From Amphichorda felina (lineage: Eukaryota; Ascomycota; Sordariomycetes; Hypocreales; Bionectriaceae), in contig JAEMHR010000024.1 of NCBI GenBank assembly GCA_016490725.1, positions 1-64,000 of the forward strand: DNA of 64,000 nucleotides, given 5' to 3'. The notes under the pieces were generated by a model. The model was not told the origin of the DNA and made no database searches. It worked only from the letters and a program-made list of their open reading frames with translations. Positions 22,573 to 34,207 of this stretch are shown piece after piece (position 1 is the first letter of the stretch; each line of letters begins with the position of its first letter). Position numbers and translations under genes: made by a program.

Positions 22573-23713
22573 ATGGCCGACCTCATCGACCCGACCCAGA
22601 CGGGTAATTACCCTGTCATCCTCAGCGACAGGCTCCTCAAGAAAGAAGCCAACGAGATCTTCACCGGCGTCCGCTGTAAGTCCTCCATCCTCGTCACCCG
22701 AAGCTTTTGCTGTCACCAATCAAGCGCTGACCTCCCACCAAGACAACCACAAACCATCCTTCCCTACCGACTCAACCCGCGCTCGCCTCAAGCCCGCCGC
22801 CGGCTCCTCGCAGAACAACTCCTACGACCTCAACTTCCTGGGCGCCGATGGCCGGACAGAGTACGCCTTTACTGGCGCCCGCACCGTCGGCGACGGCCGC
22901 TATGTCCTGTACTTTGACCCCAAACGCGAGGCCTTTGTCCTGGACCGCATGGACTCGACCTTTCACATGAACCTCACCCGCACCCCGTCAAACAGCGACC
23001 CCGACAGCCTGGCCCGCAGGTACCCCCATCTCGACGAGGCCAGTACGAACGGGAGCAGCTCCAGCGCCAAGCCGGAGAAGACCATCAAAGCAAAGCCCGC
23101 CCGCGCAAAGAGCCCGCCCGCACGCAAGAAGGATCCACCCGCGCGCAAGCAGGAGAGGAAGGCCCCGCCACAGCCCAAGAACATCAACCTGGCGCTGCCG
23201 CAGGCCGACAAGACAGGCGGCGAGCCCAAGGCCAAGCCCCGGTCGCGGCCTGCCGAGGACGAGGAGGACGAGGAGGACGAGGGCGACGACCTGCTGCTGG
23301 TCGAGTACCCCGGGGGCGACCCCAGCAAGTCGCAGAGCCGCGACTTCTCGCCCGCGTTCCCCTCGGTGCGGCGCTTCGACGACTTCATGGACCAGCGCGA
23401 GTCCGAGGCCGACGACGCGGACGGCGAGAGTCTGGGCGAGCCGGACACCGACTTCAAGCTGCCGAGCCCCGTCAACAACCACCCCCAGTCCGACGACGAG
23501 GATGACGATGGCGATGAGCCTGAGCCGATGGATGTGGATCGGGAGGAACAGCAGCAGCATCATCATCATCAAGATAACGAGGAGGATGCGGCCAGTCCTA
23601 GCCTCGAGGACGACCTGCAGAAGGACCTTGAGGAGGCGTTTGAAGCCGACGCCAACAGCCGTAATGGCACGCCGGCCGACGGCGACGAGAGCGAGATTAG
23701 CGAAGAGGATTAG
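22573..23713 (+). CDS. RNA polymerase II elongation factor, Eaf N-terminal domain
   Basis: Eaf proteins bind Ell-type factors and stimulate transcription elongation by RNA polymerase II. Exons 22573-22675 and 22743-23713 give 357 residues; the GTAAGT intron has a GCTGAC branch site and keeps frame. The N-terminal 110 residues fit the Eaf domain: GNYPVILSDRLLK, then SYDLNFLGADGRTEYAFTG, GRYVLYFDPKREAFVLDRMD and FHMNLTRTP. The remainder is disordered, with a Lys/Ala/Pro-rich stretch followed by strongly acidic Glu/Asp runs, as in metazoan Eaf transactivation regions. The start at 22573 opens the conserved block directly. Open frames beginning further upstream lack conservation. Fungal Eaf proteins are usually annotated only by domain. 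Confidence 0.85.
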
Positions 23714-23978
23714 AGGTGTGACGTTGGGCATGCCCTTTTTTGGTCCTGGTTTGACCCCATTATTTAGCGTATAGGTGTTCAGGTTGACGGGGTCCGATTA
23801 TGATATAACACATGGTATAATACGGCGTTTGTTGGATCTGGATATATACTCGAGATGATATGGCTTTGTTTCATTCACTCGTCATTTCTTTCTCATTCAT
23901 GGATAGAAGCAATTCAAGCACGCTTCACAATTGTCACCACACTCCGCCGTTATCCTACCCAATTCCCCATCTGACTAC
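23714..23978. other. Convergent 3' region, Eaf / GFA genes
   Basis: 265 bp between two convergent genes. T-rich and presumably 3' UTRs; nothing else seen. Confidence 0.4.
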
Positions 23979-24541
23979 CTACTCCTTGGAAAGGAGCTTC
24001 GCCCCCTCGCCCTCGCAGTCATACTCCCACTTCTGCCCCCTCAGGTGATCCGTCACGCCCGGGATCGTGTCGGCGCACCACAGGTGGCACCGCGCGTCGG
24101 CCAGCAGGGTCCCGTAGCGCGCCAGGTCGGCCTTGTCGAAGGACCCGACGGCGAAGGACGTGTTGTCCCTGCCGTCGGGCCTCCAGAACAGGAAGCTGCC
24201 GCACGCGCCGCAGAAGCCGCGCGCGTTGCCCGGGCTGGCGTAGTACCGCCTCAGGGTGCCGTCGGCGGTGAAGGTGACGCGCGAGGCGGGCGCCGTGTGC
24301 TGCAGGAACATGGGCGAGCCGGTGTTCTTGCGGCACTGCTCGCACTGGCAGGTGGAGGACTTTGGGTTGGGGGGACTTGTTAGTTGTATGCCTCCAGTGG
24401 GGAGGAAGGGGGAGGGGTGAGGCTTACGCTGTTGGCAAAGTCGTGGTCGGGTGCGAATCTGATCTCGTAGCGGACGCCTTCGCAGAGGCAGCCTCCGCGG
24501 ATGACGGTGGGGAGATCGGGCTTGGTGGTCTCGGCAGCCAT
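23979..24541 (-). CDS. GFA-domain protein (Mss4-like zinc fold)
   Basis: The GFA (glutathione-dependent formaldehyde-activating) family has a small zinc-binding fold. Most fungal members have no proven reaction, so formaldehyde activation should not be assumed. Exons 24541-24428 and 24359-23979 give 164 residues, with a GTAAGC intron in phase 0. Zinc ligands visible are CLCEGVRY near residue 20, CQCEQCRK near 42-49 and FCGACGSFL near 87, matching the CxC, CxxC and CGxCG pattern of the family. The length is typical for a one-domain member. It lies between the Eaf and Pop1 genes with no evident functional link. Confidence 0.9.
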
Positions 24542-25054
24542 GATGGCGATGGTGATGTGACGAAGTTGGGGTTGAGGTCTGGAATAGCTAGTTCTAGAAA
24601 GCCTGTGTAGAAGAGCGAGTTGGGTATCTGTATCACGCCCCTGTGAGGGGGTTTATATATCTATTCCATGAGCTGAACTTGTCACCGACGCCTTTGGCGA
24701 TTCTCGCGATAGCCGTCACGGTGGACTTTGATGATGGACGAATGATGGGGAGCCGGCGGAAGGTTGCATTAGTGTCGTCCGGGGATCTGCGGTCGTACCG
24801 TTCACTTTGGCACTAGGAATGCACCATGATGTTCACGGTGTTCACGGTGTTCACGGTATGGGGATGTAAAATGTGGTGGCTGTAGCTGTGTATCGTTCAT
24901 CCCCCATTGGGACGTCGTCCGTATGAATCGTATTCGAGGTATAGTATGGCCTGCCAAGGCATTGATTCCAAACGCCCCGCAAAGAACTACCAATAGCTTT
25001 TGACACCTAGATGCGAATACTTCCTCATGTCAGATGTATCAGGAAAATATGCGC
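24542..25054. other. Intergenic, GFA promoter and Pop1 3' flank
   Basis: Both flanking genes are on the minus strand. A GTGTTCACG-type 9-bp triplication is visible near 24830-24855. No gene or RNA seen. Confidence 0.45.
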
Positions 25055-27781
25055 CTATACCGCCTCCCACTTCGCAATCCAACCCACATTCTCCCCCGCG
25101 TTCCTCACAATGCAGAGCCGCCCCTCCTTGGCGTCGTCCCGCACCCCTGGGAGCACCTTGTCCACGGCGACACTGCCGATGGCCATGCCTCTACCCTCGC
25201 TGAGGCAGAATGAACCCGTTGTGACAAACCCCACCAGGTTGTCCGCATTGGGAACCAGGGGGTGGCCGCCTATGTCCGTGGTGTTGGGTTTTGGCGGTGG
25301 GAATGCCGTCGGCGGACCAATGAGCTCTCGGGCGAGCATGCGCTTGCGAGATTCAAGGTCGGCAGACTTGGCGATTTTGGCCGACTGGGATTTCTGTGAC
25401 CATGTAGGTTTCGATGAGGGTATGCGGCCCAGCCATTGTGTTCGGATATCATGTGGTAGGGAAGTGGAGGCGGGTGAGGTGGCTTCAGGGGGTATCGTTG
25501 CGGGTACTTCCGCGTTGGGCGAGGTTGACGCGGGTATCGGCGTGGAAGGAAGTCTGTATATCCTGGCGCAGGGCCCGACCGTGCCTCGTGAGAGAACCGT
25601 TATACGGACGGTGAGGATGGCGTTGGGAGGAAGGGGTGATGGCAAGTCTGGCGATGAGACGAGTTGGTTAAATGTAGCTTTGGTAACGTGGTTAAGCAGG
25701 CGTAAAGGGTGGCCCTGTGTTTTTTTTGGTGTATGTCCGGATTCTGCCTCTTCATCAACGTCCATGGCATTCTCCTCGACGGTCCTCGTAGATCCGGATG
25801 TCTCAGGGTTGCCGTCCTCAAGCTTGGGCAGCCCAAACAGATGCTCATAGTCGCATGCCATGCCGTCGCCCACCTCACCTTTCCTCCCAGCTCCCAGGTC
25901 TAGACTGCTCCATGCCACTCTCTTGCTCTTGGGCCGCCTATCCCACGTCTTCTTCCTTGTACGTCGCTGCTCTCGCTCCCATTCAGCTCCCGCGGCCGTA
26001 GTTGGGAAATCCGCCGGGAAACAGGGCAGGCCGCGCTCAAAGGCAACCTGTCCCACTTCGTTCAGACCGGCAAACCGCGGATTCTCTCCCGAAGACAGAG
26101 GGCAATGGATGATGCTGTACCACAGAGGGAGTATGCATGCCCATGGAGCGAGCAGAGTCCACGTTCCCTGCGTCTGTGTCCCGGAACCGGAGCGGCTTGC
26201 AAGTAGAATGATGGGTATTTGAGGGTCGCTTTGCGCTGGCTTCAAAAAGGCCCCTGGAGCTATGCGACTTCTCCTCCTGTTGATGAGCTTCTGGGAGGGG
26301 AGCTGCGAGGCTGAATGCCGGGCATCCCGGTCAAAAAGGCCGTAGGGCCCCAGCTCCGCCTCAGCTGGCCAGTCTGCCATTGTTTGTAGGAGTTCCATCT
26401 CTTGATCTTCGCCCTCTGGGACATTTAGCCTCCTTGGCGGGTATCTTAGCCGCGGGTCCTGGACAGGGAAGCCCAGCATGGCGTTTGCCGGGAGGGCGGA
26501 TGGGTTGGTTAGTCCATGCAGTGATTGGAAAAGTTCGGCATGCTTCGGTTTCGGCTTCTCCTTAGCTGTGTAGGGAGTCAACACTGATATGAGAATCTCG
26601 GTAGAAGCCGGACCCGTTAGATCGATGCTTCCGATCTCGTAACGGAGGTCCTCAATGTATAGCTGAGGAGTCTCCATCTTGGCGAGTCGCAGTAGTTCAT
26701 TGAAGACGTCCAGAAATGCAGAAGGATGTATCCTCAAGAAAACATCCCGCTTGTCCTTTTTGGGATCATCAGATGGCTTGTGGTCGGGAGAGATGGGGTT
26801 CCAGAAAACCGTCGAGGGGCACATCTGCTGTCTGCCGTCCTTCATCTCCCTGGTGAGCATACCGGACCAGGATCGGCAACCCAGGCGCCATTTACGCCCC
26901 CGATCGTTCCAGCAGCTCTCCTGAGAGATGCCGACTCGTCTGAGCACCCGCTCCATACCGGCTGGGTTCCCATACAGGCCGATGGTGCTCATATAGCTCA
27001 TGTCCCACACAACGGCACCTCTGTCACCCTGGGTTCTGTGAGTGGGCCGATATATCTTCTCATTGGGAGTCAATGGTATCGAAAATCGCCAGAGGGGCTC
27101 CTTGGGGTCTGTCATGCGCGCCCGCTTGGCGTGCCAGGGATGGGTCGGGAGCCATGTCTTGTTGAGCTGCCGCTTCCTGAACTTGGCTGGCGGGGTCGGG
27201 GGATCGTTGGGAACGTTCCGTCGAATCTTTGGCCTCGGTTTGCGCCCGACGACACCGTCATCCTTGATTGTTTCGGGATCGACACCAGCAGCCTCGGCCC
27301 GCTTTAGCCTCTTCTTCCTCTTGCGCTCTGCGAGTATCCTCAGCTTCCTTGCCGTCTCGGCGCGTATCCTCGCTCTCGTCGTCCGCGGCTTTCGCCTGCG
27401 GGATTCCACCGTCGGGGTGTTGTCCTCGGCCATCTCCCTCATGGCCCTCGCCCTCAGCCGCTTCGGAACGCGCTTGGGGTTGTGGCTGGCGGTGCGCCGG
27501 CGCAGGCCCCGGGGCACCTGCTGGAAGGCCCTGCTGGAGTTGGCAGACTTGGAGGTGGCCATGCTCTGCTCGAGCGAGCGGATCTCGAACTCGTGAGCGG
27601 CCAGGAAGGCCTGGAGATCCAGCTCGCCATCTTTGAGGGCGGCTTCGGCGGGCTGGGCGGGGATGGAGCGGGCGGCGTGGACCTGGGCGCGTTTCTGCTG
27701 GAACTTGTCGCTTCGGCTCGAGAGTGTCTGCTGATCTGCCTTGCGCTTGCTGGAGCCGTCCGCCCCAGACTTGGGAGCCAT
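25055..27781 (-). CDS. pop1: Ribonuclease P/MRP protein subunit Pop1
   Basis: Pop1 is the largest protein of nuclear RNase P (tRNA 5' maturation) and RNase MRP (rRNA processing), where it scaffolds the RNA. It is a single exon of 908 residues. The N-terminal part is Lys/Arg-rich and contains the Pop1 block RGLRRRTASHNPKRVPKRLR (about 90-110), LNKTWLPTHPWHAKRARM and the RxxxFxxxLxPxEK-type region. The middle carries the POPLD domain (WTLLAPWACILPLWYSIIH, then GENPRFAGLNEVGQVAFERG). The C-terminus has the conserved VGFVTTGSFCLSEGRGMAIG. Start 27781 is the first ATG of the frame. The length fits filamentous fungi. Confidence 0.93.
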   Translation of the reverse strand: MAPKSGADGSSKRKADQQTLSSRSDKFQQKRAQVHAARSIPAQPAEAALKDGELDLQAFLAAHEFEIRSLEQSMATSKSANSSRAFQQVPRGLRRRTASHNPKRVPKRLRARAMREMAEDNTPTVESRRRKPRTTRARIRAETARKLRILAERKRKKRLKRAEAAGVDPETIKDDGVVGRKPRPKIRRNVPNDPPTPPAKFRKRQLNKTWLPTHPWHAKRARMTDPKEPLWRFSIPLTPNEKIYRPTHRTQGDRGAVVWDMSYMSTIGLYGNPAGMERVLRRVGISQESCWNDRGRKWRLGCRSWSGMLTREMKDGRQQMCPSTVFWNPISPDHKPSDDPKKDKRDVFLRIHPSAFLDVFNELLRLAKMETPQLYIEDLRYEIGSIDLTGPASTEILISVLTPYTAKEKPKPKHAELFQSLHGLTNPSALPANAMLGFPVQDPRLRYPPRRLNVPEGEDQEMELLQTMADWPAEAELGPYGLFDRDARHSASQLPSQKLINRRRSRIAPGAFLKPAQSDPQIPIILLASRSGSGTQTQGTWTLLAPWACILPLWYSIIHCPLSSGENPRFAGLNEVGQVAFERGLPCFPADFPTTAAGAEWEREQRRTRKKTWDRRPKSKRVAWSSLDLGAGRKGEVGDGMACDYEHLFGLPKLEDGNPETSGSTRTVEENAMDVDEEAESGHTPKKTQGHPLRLLNHVTKATFNQLVSSPDLPSPLPPNAILTVRITVLSRGTVGPCARIYRLPSTPIPASTSPNAEVPATIPPEATSPASTSLPHDIRTQWLGRIPSSKPTWSQKSQSAKIAKSADLESRKRMLARELIGPPTAFPPPKPNTTDIGGHPLVPNADNLVGFVTTGSFCLSEGRGMAIGSVAVDKVLPGVRDDAKEGRLCIVRNAGENVGWIAKWEAV

Positions 27782-28763
27782 GGTTTGTGGAGCCCCGGGA
27801 AGAATTGGGACTTCAATGGCGATGTATGTACGGAGTATATCCTGGGTGAATCACGGCGACGAACTCGCTAGAGGGACGCGGTCGAGAAATTCGCCTACCG
27901 AAAGCTTTATCGATAAGGCGTTGCAGGGCAGCGCAGTGGGCGCCCCTCCAGGCCCTCCAGGCCCTCCAGATCAAATCATCCAAACTGAGATGAGAGCCCC
28001 CAGCAAGCACAGGGACTTCGGTTGCCCCACTAAGTAGGTACCTACTACTCGTACTACCTGGTTATGACGATCATTCCCCCGTCGATTGGCCTTGGACCCC
28101 TTAGCATTGAATTTCAACCTAGGCCCCTCGAGCATTCCTACGACCCTGTCTTGAGCACCTCGTCGACGCTGCGTATCCGAATAATCGAAGTAGAGCCTTG
28201 TTCAGCCTTGTCCATCCTTGTTCCTTGGTCCTCTCGTCTCTTCTCAACCATCACAAGTTGCCGCCTGCAACGGTCGAGGCCTCAAGTCGGCACAGATCTA
28301 GTTCTCCAACTGGGCTAGGCAATTGGGCTACATCGGTTTCGTGTTTATCGCCGACATCCCCGCCGCCTTCACGTGTCGGGCGTTTGGCGACAGCTGAGCC
28401 GCTTCATCCGGAGCGACCCCCCCTTGGGATTGGCCACATGGCCCCAGACGGTGCTGCCACACTCTAGAGGGGCATGGATTCTCTAAGTAGGTCCGGCGTG
28501 TGTCCTTTGTCTCACCACTGCTCCCTTCAACTCATCCAACTCATGCCCTGCTTCTCATCCAAGGCGACAGACACCCTTTGAGTGAACATTGAACCGGGTC
28601 AGCCATGTTGTGCCCTGGTCCTTGATCCGGCCCTTCGAGGCGTCAGTGTCGCCCCTCGCGTCCTCCAACATCTGCCCCAAGCGAGCACGCAACCTCTAAA
28701 GCCCTCATCTCGTTCTCATCTTGCTCCTCGTCATTCATCACCGAGGGAGATTAGAGTGCTAAT
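27782..28763. other. Divergent intergenic region, Pop1 / NT-C2 gene
   Basis: About 1 kb holding the promoters of two divergent genes. A tandem CAGGCCCTC repeat (27951-27968) and a GTACGGAGTAT motif near 27829 are visible. No gene is supported. Confidence 0.45.
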
Positions 28764-30189
28764 ATGCATCGTTTTAACCCAGTGGGCAAAGGCCGCAAGG
28801 TATAACTCCATAACTTGGCCCCCCCCCCGTTTGAGGGGCTTACACTGACTTCTTCCTCACTAGCCCAAGTTTGATGTACACTTCAAGGTGAGAAGGCCAC
28901 AGTCATATCTGGCGTACTGCCATCTTACTCACACCTGCTCTCCTGTCCGACAGATCTACGATCTCAACAATGTTCCCCTGGTTTCCGGCAACTCCTTTAT
29001 AAAATGGCATCTTGCCCATTCTATGCATGCCGAGCACCGCGGCCGTACTCTCAGACACCCCGTCGCCAACCATCGTGTCGAATACGGCTTCAGCAAACAT
29101 ATTCAGCACGTCCGGATCTCGGTAGATAGACACGGTAGCCTTGCCGAGTGTCCCATTGAGTTTGAGATTATCCAGGAATTTTCCGTAACGGAGAAAATCA
29201 CCTTAGGTGTCGTCAGAATCAACCTGAGTGAGTATGTCGAGGAGAGCGAGGCTCTGATCAGGGATCATTCGTCGCGCGGGAGGAAGCGAGCCAACAGCAG
29301 CGGAGTGAGTCCCACTACTGGCGTACCTCACCCTCTGTCTGGTGGCGAGAAGCATGAGGTTCCGGAGGGTGTCGTACGGCGCTATCTCATGCAAGATAGC
29401 AAGATCAACAGCACTCTTAAAATGAGCATCCTGGTTGTCCAGGTGGATGGAGACCGCAACTTTGTTGCCCCTCCCCTGAAGACAGCCACGACATTTGGTG
29501 GCATTGCAGGAATCGTGGCCAATGAGCCGACGCAGGTTGAGGATGATACCGGACGTGAGAATATCCCAGAAGGAACCCTCTTACTTTTGGCCCGACCATA
29601 CTGACCGAGTTTGCTAGCCACTCCAAACATATCCAAGTATCCACGGGATACAACCGAAGTCCAGGATCTGTACCGCCGCACACTCGTGGCGTCTTGGTGT
29701 CGCATGCCCGTCGAACTCCCCGCTGACGAGTGCATCGAGGACATCTTCTCCGGCGGCAACGGCTGGGGGACTCAGCCGGAGGAGAGCAGCACCGACACCG
29801 ACAATGACGATGAGGAAGAAGAAGCTGGAATGGGCACCCTCCGCCCCAGTGACATCCGCCGCATGGGACATCACAACCTTTCCAGCCGCCCCTATGCCCA
29901 CGGCCACCGGCGCTCCAACAGTGGCGCGAGTGACAAGAGCACCGCGACCGTCACAACAACAGCGCGTGCCAGCGCCATTGCAGCCAGGAGCGCCCGGCTC
30001 GGGCTCGGGCGCGGCGATATCAAGGCGCCCGATACAGGTCTGAGCCACCGCCCCAGCCTGACGAGCCTCAACACTGCTGGAACCATGGGGAGCGACCATG
30101 CGAGGAGAGAGGGCGCCTTGCGCGTCTCCAAGGAGGTGAAGGAGACCGAGGCCCGGGACGATCTGATTGCATGGAGGCTACCGTCGTAG
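28764..30189 (+). CDS. NT-C2 (EEIG1/EHBP1-type N-terminal C2) domain protein
   Basis: NT-C2 domains are C2-like folds thought to bind membranes or partner proteins. Four exons are predicted: 28764-28799, 28864-28887, 28954-29554 and 29618-30189, giving 410 residues. Two micro-exons encode the first 20 residues (MHRFNPVGKGRK and PKFDVHFK), which complete the first beta strands of the domain. The domain continues with IYDLNNVPLVSGNSFIKWHL, RVEYGFSKHIQHVRISVDR and ITLGVVRINLSEYVE (about 10-165). The phrase SKINSTLKMSILVVQVDG follows. The C-terminal 150 residues are acidic, then Ser/Arg-rich and disordered. Splice sites (GTATAA, GTGAGA and GTGAGA donors) are placed by eye but all keep frame. Confidence 0.83.
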
Positions 30190-30623
30190 GAGGGTAAGAT
30201 GATTAAACTTTTCTGGGCACCATCAACTTGTACGCACGACGTTGTGAGCGAGATGAGCTAGGCGTTGGTATTTGTCCCTTTGTGCTTACTGGGTTCGGTT
30301 ATTCTTTCTATAGGGTATATTCATGGGTGAGAAGCGGAAATTGTAAGGATTTACACAGAGATATACGCTATGCAAGTCTTGCAGGCTTTTAACAGCGTCT
30401 TGGTGAATATTAACCTAGCTTTTGCGAGCACCAGTGTCAGCGCCAGTGTCAGGAATGTATCCCGGACAGCGTTGAGGTGCCTACGTGACTACTTATGGGG
30501 TAAAACAACATCGCTGCAGCCTACAGCCTGATACTCTATTCAAAACTTGCCTCTGAGCCCTGGCTCCTTCCATTGACTACCTTAGTGACCTTGCTTCTGC
30601 GATGTTAGACGCCCACGTTGGGT

Positions 30624-30654
<31 letters not shown>

Positions 30655-30961
30655 GGCTTTCAAAGCCGAAATCTTTCTATACCAGGAAATCAGGAGACCT
30701 TCCTGATGAACAAATCTTGTCGCCATGGACTAAGGATAGAGTTAAGGCTACCGGCATTTTGGTCGAGACAAAGTGGCGATGCGAGTTTCACTTGAATAAA
30801 CCATTTCAGAAATGAGATCATGGGCTAACTTGTCCCGGATACTTTTGTGACTCCGCTGCTCTATCTCTCTAGAAGAACCATCCCATCTATGTTAAAAAAA
30901 GCCACCGCAGCCACTAATTCCTTCCAGATTCTCGTTATCATATACCTGCCCCCTCACCACT
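30190..30961. other. Convergent intergenic region with (AT)n tract
   Basis: 3' flanks of the NT-C2 gene and of Ssz1. It contains an AT dinucleotide tract at about 30623-30654 and no supported gene. Confidence 0.45.
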
Positions 30962-32780
30962 TTACTGCCCCTTCAACGTACCCCGGACGCCGGTCTTGGA
31001 GCCAACCTCCCGCGTCGTAACCGTGACGCTCAGGTCAGCCTGGACGTTGATGGTGACCTCGACCTTGCTGCCCTTCTTGACGCCCCGGATGGCGGCCTCG
31101 GCGAGCTCGCCACCAATCTTCCACACCTTCTCGCGCTTCTCCTCCTCCTCCTCATCCGAGTCAAAGTCGGAGTCCTCATCCTCATCATCCTTGGCCTCCT
31201 CCTTGGCCTTGGGCTCGGGCTTGGTGACCTTGATGTGGGTGCCACCCTCGACAACCTTGACGAGGACGTCGCCACCCTCGGCGGGGGCGGGGATGTGCAC
31301 GGTGCGGCGGGCGGGGACGGCGGTCTCGGCGGGCATGACGGGGGTGAAGACATCCTCGCCGTCGGCGCTGCGGGTGACGACACCGATGGCGTTGGAGATG
31401 TGCTTGACGGTGGTGACGGCGGGGTGCGTCGACTGCTCAATGTCGGCGGCCTCGTACTCCTGGATCAGCGAGGCCTGGAGGGCGGCGCCACGGGCCTGCA
31501 GCTCGGAGGGGTTGATGGCGGTGGTGCTGGTGGCGGGGGCGACGATGGCCGTCGTCTCGGGGAAGATGCCGCGGAAGTTGTTGGCTATGCGCGGGGTGTG
31601 CGAGGTGCCGCCGCACATGAGGACCTCGTCAATGTCGAGCACGTCGAGGCCGGCCTTCTTGACGGCGCCCTCGACGAGGCGGTTGAAGCCCTCGAGCACC
31701 TTACGGGCAACCGTCTCGTACCGTATCCTGTTGATGGTCATGGAGAAGTCGTAGCCGTCCGCCAAGCTCTCAACGCTGAACTGGGCGTTGGTGCCCAGGC
31801 TGAGGGCCTTCTTGGTGGCCTCGGCCTCGAGGCGCAGCTTGGCCAGGCTCCTGGGGTTCGAGCGGGGGTCGGTGCTGTGCTTCTTGATGAACTCCTTGGC
31901 GAAGTACTCCATCAGGGCGTTGTCGAGGTGCACGCCGGCAAAGTCGTAGTCGTGAGCGGTGGCAAGGATTGTGTACATGCCGCCCCTCGACGCGACAACG
32001 GTAACGTCAGAGCGAGTGCCGCCGAGGTCAGCAACCACGACGACCTTGTCCTCAACCTCAGCCTCGGGACGGGCGTCATACGCCAGGACCGCAGCGATGG
32101 GGTCGGAGATGAGCTGTAGGATCTCGAGGCCAGCCTCGTTGGCGGCCTTGATGAGCGCCTCGCGCTGCTTGTCGGAGAAGTTGGTGGGGACGGTGATGAC
32201 GGCAGAGGTGACCGTCTTGCCCAGGTATTCCGAGGCAGCGGTCACCAGGCGGCGCAGGTAGCGGGTCGACGCCTCGGCGACAGAAACGGTAGAGGCCTCT
32301 TCCTCGCTGCCCTTGTCCTTGACGACGAAGGAGACGGTGCCAGCATTGTCCTGGGGGTGGGCGGCGGCATGGCAGTGGGTAGGGTCGATGGACTTGAAGC
32401 TGCCATCATGTCAGAGACTACAGTACCGTCTGCAGGGGATAAACGGATCTCATACTCTTGACCCAGGAAGTCCCGGAAGTGTACGATGGTGTTGTTCGGG
32501 TTGCGAACGAGGAAAGCCTTGGCCTGGGTGCCGTAGTACTCGTCGCCATCGGCGTACGAGAGGGCGGTAGGGATCTGACGATCTGTTTCGCCGATGTTGT
32601 TAGAACTGGTCCAAATAAAAGCCGCTCCGGGGAATGAAACTCACCGCCGTCCTCGTTGGCAATGACCTCAGCCTTGTCGTCGACAGTGTACGCAATGGAG
32701 CTGTTGGAGTTGCCGAAGGTGATGCCAATCACCACCCGGTCGCTCGGCTCGGGGCCGGCCTTGTTGTTGGTCTCAGCCAT
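30962..32780 (-). CDS. ssz1: Ribosome-associated complex Hsp70-like subunit Ssz1
   Basis: Ssz1 pairs with zuotin (an Hsp40) on the ribosome to form RAC, which stimulates the Ssb Hsp70 acting on nascent chains. Exons 32780-32645, 32582-32456 and 32399-30962 give 566 residues. The second intron spans 32455-32400 and joins GA to C for the Asp of GQDFKSIDP. The nucleotide-binding domain starts VVIGITFGNSNSSIAY and has QIPTALSYADGDEYYGTQAK, ITVPTNFSDKQREAL, VVVADLGGTRSDVTVV and VLMCGGTSHTPRI. Compared with canonical Hsp70s the substrate-binding region is short and divergent, with an acidic insert before the C-terminal beta domain, as in Ssz1. It is therefore called Ssz1 and not a classical Hsp70. 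Confidence 0.93.
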
Positions 32781-33385
32781 CGGTTCGTTTTCGTGTCGAG
32801 GTGGTGCTCAATTATCGACAGCTGGGGGCAACTAGTAATGTCCTGTTCACGGTCGCGGATGTTGGGGTCTGGTTCAAAGATTTTATTTTCTTGGGACCGC
32901 CAGCGGGCAAGAAGGCGGCTTTGGTGGGGTTTCTTTGCTGGTGTCCGGGGAGCCAGAAAATTCGACCCGTGCTAGCGCAAGGCCAAAATATTCAGACACC
33001 AAAGTAATCTCCAACCAAAATATGTAAAGCATATACCTTCTACACAAAGGAATATATACGCAGATATGTATTTGAATATATCAGATTAAATTTAAGAATA
33101 TATATACAAATGCGAGCGACCCCAAACATCAATATACACACAGATACATACATACACACGCAAATATTATGGTCATACCAAAATTTTGGTGTCTCGCCTT
33201 TTGTGTCAACTTCGTGCCATGCCAGGCTGCCCGATAAGATACCTATCGGTACGTACCACGGCCCCACCTTTGGTGGGAATTTCGACGAGGCTGAGAAAGA
33301 GGCAACCCGCCACAACTTACACCCCCCAATTCAAGCTCTGCCATTGCCCATCCGACATCTCGACACTGCCCATTGCGCCGGCGCA
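32781..33385. other. Divergent promoter region, Ssz1 / Rrp40
   Basis: 605 bp between two divergent housekeeping genes. The stretch 33000-33170 is AT-rich with ATATATAC/ACACAG motifs. No gene is supported. Confidence 0.5.
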
Positions 33386-34207
33386 ATGGCTTCGAGTTCC
33401 GTCTTCGTCCTCCCCGGCGACCACATCGACGACTCCCTCATCCCCTCACACCCCAAGAAGCCGCTCCGCCTGGGACCTGGCCTCCGCCATGCACCACCCA
33501 ACGACATCATCCCCACGCTCGCAGGGCAGCTCATCTCAGACCATCAGAAGAATGCCATCCGTGTAGAAACATCGACAGGACGGGTTAGTCTCTGGCCCAG
33601 CATGCCCCCCAATGCCAGCTATCTCAGCCTCTCCCCCCGATAGCGCAAACTAACGGAGCCGCAACAGTACGTCCCCCGTGTCGGCGAGCTCGTCATCGGC
33701 ACCGTCCAGCGAAGCGCGGCCGAGTCGTACTTCGTGGCCCTGTCCGACTACACGGCCCCGGCCCTGCTCCCGCAGCTCGCCTTCGAGGGCGCCACCAAGA
33801 AGACGCGGCCCCAGCTCAGCTCGGGCGCCCTGGTGTACGCGCGCGTCTGCCTTGCCGACAAGCACATGGACGCCGAGCTCGAGTGCGTCCACCCGTCGAC
33901 GGGCAAGTCCGAGGGCCTGGGGCCGCTCACAGGCGGGATGCTCTATGCCGTGTCGCTTGGCATGGCTCGGCGGCTCATGATGCCCCGGAGCACGCAGGAC
34001 GCCAAGGTTGTGGTGCTCGATGAGCTGGCGGCCGCGGGGTTGCAGTTCGAGACGGCTACGGGAAGGAATGGGAGGTTCTGGGTGGACAGTGAGAGCCCAA
34101 AGACGGTCATTGTGGTTGGGCGGGCTGTCCAGGAGACGGACAGCCAGGGATTGGGCATCGAGGAGCAGAAAAAGCTAGTCAGAAAGCTAATCAAGGACAT
34201 GAGTTGA
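33386..34207 (+). CDS. rrp40: Exosome complex cap subunit Rrp40 (EXOSC3)
   Basis: Rrp40 is an S1/KH cap protein of the RNA exosome (3'-5' RNA decay and processing, nucleus and cytoplasm). Exons 33386-33583 and 33668-34207 give 245 residues; the GTTAGT...CAACAG intron is in phase 0. Visible are the N-terminal beta region (VLPGDHIDD), the S1 domain core (YVPRVGELVIGTVQRSAAESYFVAL), the LVYARVCLADKHMDAELECV block and the KH region with the family-typical NGRFWVDSESPKTVIVVGRA. The length equals that of fungal orthologues. Confidence 0.93.

Noticed and set aside
31235..32119. A 294-codon plus-strand frame opposite Ssz1
   Set aside because: Gly/Val/Leu/Asp-rich shadow of the Hsp70-like coding strand.
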